Of a stretch of DNA of 64,000 nucleotides, positions 24,401 to 33,400 are shown one piece after another (the stretch's first letter is position 1; the number at the start of each line of letters is the position of its first letter). Made by a program: the position numbers and the translations under genes. Source of the DNA: Aplidium turbinatum (lineage: Eukaryota > Chordata > Ascidiacea > Aplousobranchia > Polyclinidae); contig OU964918.1 of NCBI GenBank assembly GCA_918807975.1, positions 30,054,477 to 30,118,476 on the forward strand. Reading direction: 5' to 3'. Below the pieces are notes generated by a model. That model was not told where the DNA came from and did not search any database. It saw nothing but the letters and a program-made list of their open reading frames with translations.

Positions 24401-27400
24401 TTTTTGTTGTTATGGTTGAAATTACCCATCGATCAGACTCCGTTATTTTCTTTCATACAACTTCAAATACATTTTAATAGCAACATTTGTTGGGACTGAA
24501 ACCAACGCTGAACCAAATGGCGTCAGTTGAAACAATCTGAAACATTGAATGGCTCAGTGGCGTAGCCAGGGGGGTTTGGGGGTTACAACCCCCCCCCCCC
24601 CCTTTGGCACGCATGTGACGTCACGATATTGAGAATGATGCTTTCAGTCTCTTTATGTCTTTAAAACAAAGTTTACTTAACTTTAAACGAAACTGCATTA
24701 AAAGAGCGAGTTTTGCCAATACCAAACATTCAAATATCTCAGCCAGGAATTAGCAACAAGAAAACATAGAGACTTAGCTTTATTTCCGAAAAAAGCTGAA
24801 GAAAACATGATCTCATCTTTTTGCTATGCCACCGGACAGCACCATTTTATAGGAATTTTCATACCCACATTTTTGTTGAAAATGCTCTCAGAATGCACCA
24901 AATTCAAAGTAAATTTTCAAAATTTTCTGGGGGAGGCCTCCAGACCCCCCGCTGCTCGGTGTCGTCTTAGGCGAACACGCCGGTGGCTTCGCCAGCCCGA
25001 CGTCAAAAAAAAAAAAACATTTCAAAATTTCTGGCTACGCCACTGGAATGGCTGTTTTCTAGTTTTTAGTCTTCATTATAATTTCAATCAATTACCGTAT
25101 ATGCCTGCAAACATAAAATAACTTATATCCAATTGGTCATGGATAGGCATGCAGGGTTTTAAACCAGATTTCAAGTTTACTTTGCATGCTTAGCAATTTT
25201 TATTGAAGCAAAATTTATTTTTTAAACATTCACAATTGATGAAAATGTCTGTTTTAATGTCTATTTTATATCATATCTAGGCTATATGTCGTAGTATCAT
25301 TGTTCATATGTGTTTTATCTTTTTCTTTCTTTTTAATTGATTTTCAAATTTTCTGGCCCCCCCCGAAAAAAACTCCTAGATCCGCGCCTGCCTTGTAGAA
25401 ATTTGAACCGGAACCGGAACCTGAATTGGTACCGGAAGTTCCTTAGTTAGTAAGTGACAATCAAGACCTGATGCCAGATATAAAACACGTTTGTAATGGG
25501 TCGCAAAAATTATCTGTATTTTGTGTTTTCTACACCAATCGTCCAAGAAGTTGAGGGCGTCAATGCAGATGCCATGTATTTGTGCTAATAACTGTAGCCT
25601 CTTGACATGTAAAGTTATCAGGTGTAGGTGTATTTCCTTCATGCCATTAACAGTGTGAAAATCCTTAAACCTTAAAAGTGTTTGTGATATTTACCAATGG
25701 TGTTTCTTGGCATTGTCCTCTTTTCACATGTTGAAGTTTAACACTGAGTTTTTTGTTTTTCAGACTTTGGCTAGATTGGTTATAAAGCATGCATTAAATG
25801 AATGGCCTACTGTAAAAAGTATATTGTGGGACAGAATGTTTGTGTCGCCAAGCAAGGAAAACAAACTTGAACTAACATACCACTACCAGTGATTCTGATA
25901 ATGAGGAATGCTATTGCATGCAGGCTAAACTTGTAAAACTTGCTAGAAAAGCAGCCCTCCCCCATAGATTCCCCCCAGGCCAATTGGTCTTTATCACCTT
26001 CTTCTAATTGCACTTCGTTGATACTTGATAGCTCCAACTATGTGGCTGCCTCCTACAACCTTTGAAAGTTTGTTTTAATTTAGCTTGATACATGCAGTTT
26101 GTGTTTCATTATTCATACTAAGTGGTCTATCAAGTTAAATTAAGACAATATACCATCAGAGCTACATTTTGCACCATATATAATGGTGTATGGCCTTGCT
26201 GGTTAACAGGACAAGCCGCACTAACAGTTTGGCAGTTTTTTTTTGGCAGTTTTTTTGAAACCCTGAAAAGTTTGGCAGTTTTTTGGCGGTTTTTACAAAA
26301 CATTTGGCAGGCAAAGCTATTTTGGATCTGGCAACCCTGCGTTCACCATGTTTAATGTTTATGATTGAGCTGTTGTGCGAAGTGAAGCGCTCTGCAACCT
26401 TTTTCACTTGTGGCACACTTAATTAAAGCATATTCAGCGGTGCATCTGGAGCACAAATCACTTGTTTTTATAAACAAAACTATCGCAGTGCTTAACAATT
26501 TTCCAACAGCTTTCAAATGCATTGCATCAATTTCGTTTTCGCAGCATTGTTCACTTCTAGTTAATAGCAAAAAGAAAAATATTGTTCACACAAATCAGCG
26601 GTGCATAACTGAAGCAGAATTTCAATATAATTTTTTTTTTTTCAATAGAAATCAAAAACTTATTAATAAAATTTATTTTATGTTGAAGTTCAAGTAAGCC
26701 TTCGCAGCGCGCAAAGACGTGTCTTGTCATTTCATCATCAGTCGCAAATGAATTTCAGGTCCAATCGTATTCAACGTCACTCACTGAATTGAAATGTATC
26801 CCGGTAGGTCAGCAGATAAAGACACAACTTTACAGATTAGGCCTATGAAACGGAAAGTTCAAGCAACGACTATGGTTCAACTATTGGTTGAGCTATACAG
26901 TATACACTTCAAGGCAGCTTTTTTTTCTTCGGTAAAAAACGAAGAATATGAATAACTCATTAACACTTCTAATTGACCGTTAGCTGCAGCCTTGCGGAAA
27001 GGATAAGCTTAGCCTCTTGTACTGTTCTAAAGTAGAACCTTTAAAGTTTTCAAATAAATTTTTGTCTAGTAGGTTTTTTAATTTTTTTAGAGAAAAATTA
27101 AGAGTTTAGGCCGCAATGATGAGATGTAGTCACAGTCACTTATAGCATGATCAGTCCGCGCTTTCTCAACCATTGAAACAAAGAAACCAAATTACAAATA
27201 ACCTCATTCATGAAAAAAACGCGTTGTGTTCATAAGTTTTTGTTGTTTTCCAATATATTTTATTTTCTTCAAACTTTGCTCGAAGATCAACAGCGTATCA
27301 GAGACTGAAGGCTACAAACCCCTGTGAACGACAATAAGGTCGAAATAGTTGCTGGCTTCTCATTTACAAGATAGTGTTGTATTGCATGTTTTAAGCTTTT

Positions 27401-30400
27401 CTAGAACTTCGCTTGTAGTCTTAATGTATAGCAAGAGTTAAATTTTGACATTTATTTGAGCTACATCATAAATTGTAAATTACTAGTCTACTTCTATGTG
27501 CAACCACACTTTCCAGCACATTCAATCACTTTTAACATTATTCACCAAGCGCGATTGACATCAGATAACACAGAGTTTTCAACCTTCTCACTCTCTGACT
27601 GAAAAGCCTTGAGATAACAGTTTTGCAGATATTACATAACTTTGCAAAAATATTTAAAAGCAACAAGCAAAACAGCAAACGCACACGAAAAAGAATTTCT
27701 AAAGCTTTAGAAATGGTTGTTTTATAATTGTATTTCTCCACGAACATTATTTTGAATTAAATCACTGAAACTTATCTTTATCTATTTGTTATACGGTGAA
27801 GCAAAGTCTGTGTGAATTTAAGAAGAAAATACAGTTCTCGACGTCTGTTCTTATGATGCTAATCACGTTGTGTGTGTATCGCGCATATGCATCACGTTTG
27901 TGCAATGCGCACAAAGTAACTTGTATAATGCTTTACCAAAACAACTTAGCTGGACGTCTTCATGGCAGATAATAAATCCCCCTTGATTTAATCTTCAATG
28001 CTGCTACCCCGTAATGCAGTTTTCTGACAATTATCACCGGTCTTTGTGTTGATGCTGACAGGGAGACTTGACGCTCATCACTGGGAAGCGGGTGTCTGAG
28101 CGTCGTGTGTTCCTTCTCGATTCTTTGCTTATCTGCTGCAAGTCTAACCAAGGTCGGCGCCCTATGCCATCAGTGACAATGACTCATGAATTCAGGCTGA
28201 AAGAAAGGATACTGTTGCGGAAAGTACGTGCAAAAACTTCATTTGTGTAGTTTCACAGCGCATTGTTAGGTTGTGAAAAGTGTGCTACTGAGTTCTACTC
28301 ATAGGAAGCGTTTTTGCTGTTGTGTGTTATAACAGTAAATATTATTTGAAACAGAATTTTATGCACTGGATTATATTTTCTTTTAACCATTAAGCAATGT
28401 AGAGATACACCAAGATCAGTATCAGATTTAATTAAAAAAACATAGGCATCTGTAACCAGAAACTAAAAAGACTTGTGGTATTTTGTTGCTTTCAGGTGGT
28501 CGAGGTAGGAAATTGATCGTTGATTATTTATAGTTGTAATAAACAAAGATTCTGTGAAAGTTTTTTCACATCACAGTATCCGATATTTCTACTTGTGTCA
28601 AAGTATCTTGTTTGAGGACATGCGTTGTAAATCTTATGTGCTATATAGCGGAAGGTTACCACTTGTTGATGTAACAATGTTCATCTGTGCAGACAACTGT
28701 AATTGACAACGAAAACAACGATAGAGAGTTCACGGTGACAGAGGGCGACACCAAACGCGTGTTTCAAGCTCACTCAGTCGCGGAAAAACAAGCATGGATG
28801 TCACACTTGGTCAGGTTGCAGCATAGATCCACGTACGATCGGATGCTAGATCAGCTGATGAGGAAAGAAGCCAGGGAACAACCTCTACGACTTCCTTCCC
28901 AGGACGTGTATGTGTTGTCTGTTTGTTTGGCTGACTTTATATTTGCGTCGTTCAAGTTTGTCTGTTATACCCAGGGTTGCCATATCGTTCCTATTTCTAA
29001 GATTTGTCCTTATTTTGAAGGGAAATTTCTTAGAAATATTTGTTGTCCTTATTTCTAAGAAATGTCCTTGTTTTTGACTGGATTCCTTATTTTGTTTTAT
29101 TTTCAACAATTACAAAACTTCTATCTTTTTGTTGGAAAATATCAATAAGTGGTATCGATTTGAGAAGCATCAAACGCATTAACTAAACCTCACTGAGAGA
29201 TCAAATAATTGAGTACGATGAAGTTAAGGGGTTGGCAAAGCAAATTGATCCGCCAATGGCAATGCACGATGGGTTGTTCGATGAGTTCTCGGCTGTTAAT
29301 GCTCTGTTCAAGAAGATTCCAGATGATGTGTTCCGCAAGGATGAACCTGAGGAGATGAAGATCTTTGCTGGAGACGACTCTTTTCCGTTGCTCTACTGGC
29401 TGATTAGATCATCCTCTCCCTTTCAGTCAATAATGCGTTTGTGGAGCGAGTGTTCTCTGTTGTTTCGGTTCAGTGGACCAAGGAAACGAGCTGACTTAGT
29501 GAAATGACAGTCAAATCCCTGCTGCAAGTAAAGATAAACTTAGACATGAGCTATCATGAGATGCACGAAGTATTTTCTACGAACAAGGAGTTGCTAGAAC
29601 ATATTGTTTCTGGCAGACATATGATATATCATGGCTCGTATAAATGCGATGACTTTTTCAAAAACGTTTTATATGAAAATTTAATTTTCGGTTATCTTTA
29701 TTTTGGGATCCATGTCGATAGCAACCCTGGTTATACCATAGGTTACGGCGTTATTTCTCGCCCAAACCTACAGACGAGACTCACCGCTCGACGGGTTTGG
29801 GAGTTGAGCAGAGAAGTTTTTATGCTTGCTTCAAGCTTTGTAGTAGATGGTAATAGCCAAAGGCTTTTTTGTAGATTTTACTGCTTTTGAAACATTGTAG
29901 CTTTTGATTGTGATCAGTAACTTCTTAGATTCTGTAACTTCGTTCGGATAACATTACACATCTTGGTTGAGATCACTGAACAAACTTGATTTCGTTCACT
30001 AGATATCGTTTCGCCGAACCAGACAGCGCCGAGAACCTGGTAACCGACCAAGAAGAGCCTGTACCGTCAATCAAGGGTGGAACTGTAATGAAGCTTGTGG
30101 AAAGGCTAACTTACCATAAGTACTATGGTCAGTAATGAAAATATATAAACTGTCAAATTTTTTCTACCCACTTGATTTTGTATACTGCTTCAATCAAAAC
30201 ACCTTTGTTCTTGGTGCCCGTCATATACTTCAACAGGTACAGTTCTGCTGATGCCTTGATGAGACCGTCCGCTCATCCGACTAAATATGATGAATCCAAA
30301 AATGATGAATCCAAAAATGATGAATCCAAAAAAGCTGACTAATCTGAATTATCAGTTGGATTTGAACCACGCTGAAATAATTGCTTTAGCCTCATTTCAA

Positions 30401-33400
30401 TTGAATATCAATACTGTTTAGTGCAGACTACGTGAGGTCAAGCCCTTGTGAAACGCTGTTACCATTTCGATTAAATATCCGTACATTGCTTAATCATTGT
30501 ATCTCAGTAAGTTCACGTTGTGTTAGTCAAACCTTGTCGCTGCAACATTCGCATCGTGATTTCAGACTCAAGCTTCACGAAGACGTTTCTCACGACGTAT
30601 CGCTCCTTCTGCAAACCATCGCTCTTCTTGGACTTACTTATAGAACGGTTTGTACACCCAACTTTTATCTGTCAGCGAAATAATAGCGTCCTGCTATGAA
30701 GCGTCAACAAGAATGAAGTTGTTTGATATATCTCGAAAAAGATAGAGATGTTTCATTCAAAACACTCTAACCAAGCTGATGGTAAATTTATGTAGAACCT
30801 TTTCAGGAGCAGTCAAGATTATTTGGTGGAATCATGTTGTGATGATGAACGAACACGCATATTTCATTGTAACGTGATTATTGAAAGTGAATTGACTGTA
30901 ACATTCTCTTCTTAAACTAGTCGATATGTTGTGTTGGTTTTGCTTGTTTTGTATGGTTTGCGCTCACAACCTTTTTGCTAGTGTTCGGACATTGAAAGTA
31001 CTCGGGTATGTTTCGTCCAAGAACATTTGAACAGTTACCTTATTTAATAACTTTCAGTTATCTATTGATGAGGTATCAGCTATTGGACACCCACAGCAAC
31101 TGAACGGCTTTTCATTCTAGTAATTAACTCATCTTCATCCTCGTATGCGCTTCTCAGGTTCGATATTCCTGAACCTCCTCCTTCAGAAGAGCAGAAAGAA
31201 GCCATCGAGCGCGGAGAAATCATCATCAGAGATGATCTGAAAAGGTTCCGGAATGAATATCTCCAACCCGTGCAACTCAGGTATCGGAAACGCAACGTAT
31301 TCAATTCATTGTCTAACTGGCGAAATATCTCATGTGAGATGGTTCTGCCACCTTTAAATAAGGCGCATCACGTTTAAAGATTTCAACTGAAGCTTTTAGT
31401 ATTACAGTATCTGTTTCACGGTGAATAGATAGCACAGATTTATACTGTATATGAGAGAGGTGATATTCAGAAAAAGAAGAAGTTTCCAGTAGCGCAGTGA
31501 GCATGGTTCGAAAGATTTTGAACAACAATCTAACCATTCTAATGCTTTGTAAAAATTATGTTGCTACAGAGTGATGAATGTCCTTCGTCAATGGCTCGAG
31601 TATCATTGGTATGACTTCGAGGCAGATCGGACAATGCTGCAGAGAGTCAAGGATTTCGTGGCATCGGTGCGTGGAAAGAACATGCAGAAGTGGGCTCGGA
31701 CGATGATAAAGATCATAACGAAGAAGGATGACTCAGAAGAGGAAACTCCTATTCCGTCATTTGAGCACGATCCTCCTCCGGTAGAGTGGCACCTAACTCA
31801 TGAAAAGGAAAAGTACTCCATCATGACTTTGCATCCGATCGAAATAGCTCGTCAGTTGACTCTTCTAGAGTTTAGTTTGTACCGGTGAGCAACGTCTTGG
31901 AACGAATACACAAATTCTGCGATATTTTCACTTTAAAGTTTTTTAAACTAACATTGTAATTGTTTTTAACTAAAGCGTAAACGTGGGACAAACACGAGTT
32001 CTTGTATTTTCATTTTGTCTGCTATGAACTGTCTATGTTAATATTGCTATACTTGTCAAATCTAACACTAAGAGTCAAAGGAAACACAATTCTCATCGCC
32101 TAAAAATTATTCTTCAAACTCACATTTTATTTGTTAACCTCCAAAATCTTGTCTGACGTCACAAGTGATTTGTTTGTTTAGAAAAGTCCAGTCGTCTGAG
32201 TTGGTCGGCACTGTGTGGACAAAAGCAGGAAAAGAAGAAAATTCGCCGAATTTATTGCGGATGATCCATTGCTCCACGACGATTACTAGATGGCTGTCTA
32301 AGTCTATCGTGGAGGTTCGTTTACATTTACACCAATGTAGCACTGTGTTTGTAGCACGGGTAATGTCGCAACAAAATTTGAAAATAAACTTATTTTTTGT
32401 TAGCCGTGACAAGAACAGCGCAGCCGATATCGTGCTTGCTTTTTAACTGCACTGGTTTGACTCCCGTTTTAATCTGTTGTTGTAAACACACAACTCACAT
32501 CTACTTAAGGTCTAGTAAATTCGGTGGGCACAGTCGCTGTAGAAAAGGCTGTCGAGTGGCCATCCTACTGTCATCAGTGCCGAAGGCTTAACTCAAGAAC
32601 TTTGCCGTCACATCCCCCACGCTTGGTATCAAGCATGAGATAACCTTTATCTTACGTTTTGTTAGTTTCAAAAATTGTAAGTAAATCGCTTTTGTTACTC
32701 ACAACACGTCCCTTGTGCTTGCATGCTGCTGTTGTTGCGGATATATCCCATGACAGTGACGTCACTGCTGATTTTTTGTACTTTCAGACAAAGAACTTCG
32801 AGGAGCGAGTCGCTGTCATGAGCCGAGCTGTTGAAATTATGCAAGTTCTAAAACAGCTTAATAACTTCAATGGTTTATTGGAATTTGTTGCTGCTTTTAG
32901 CTCATCAGCAATTCATAGATTGAACCACACGAAACAGGTACGCACTGGAAATAGTCTTATTATTATAGAATGCTTGGGCGTTGTTTTGCAACTGAAACTC
33001 GCAAATCATATGTCGTGTATGTAACTGCAATTGCGTATCAAGGAGGAAAAAAACAAGAAAGAATTGCGACAAAGGAATTCTGCCAAGTAAAACATCTGAT
33101 TACTCTTTGTTGTGCAGCATTTACCAGACAGATTAGTGAAGGCATTGCGTGAATGCATGGACTTGTGCGATCCTCGCCTCACGAGATGTCTGGAAAAGCT
33201 GAGATCATGTGATCCACCATGCGTACCTTTTGTAGGTGAGTAAACACTAATGTATAGTGCACTGTTGGTCGGCTATTGGTTGGAATTATGTTGATTGAAA
33301 CAACGATTTTGCTCAGGTACCTTCCTCACTAATATCTTAAAGACAGAAGAAGGAAATCCACATTTGCTGCCGAACCATCCCGAGAAACTTAAACTCATCA

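Larger units (their letters stand above)
23785..26339. mobile_element. Outer hAT element of a three-level nest
   Basis: Exact 8-bp duplications CGTTCACC (23777-23784, 26340-26347) flank CAGGGTTGCCA and TGGCAACCCTG. Subterminal repeats of TTGGCGTTTTT / TTTGGCAGTTTTT occur near both ends. Its body is interrupted by the hAT at 24242-25390; without it the element would be about 1.4 kb. No clear transposase frame was recognised. Confidence 0.88.
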
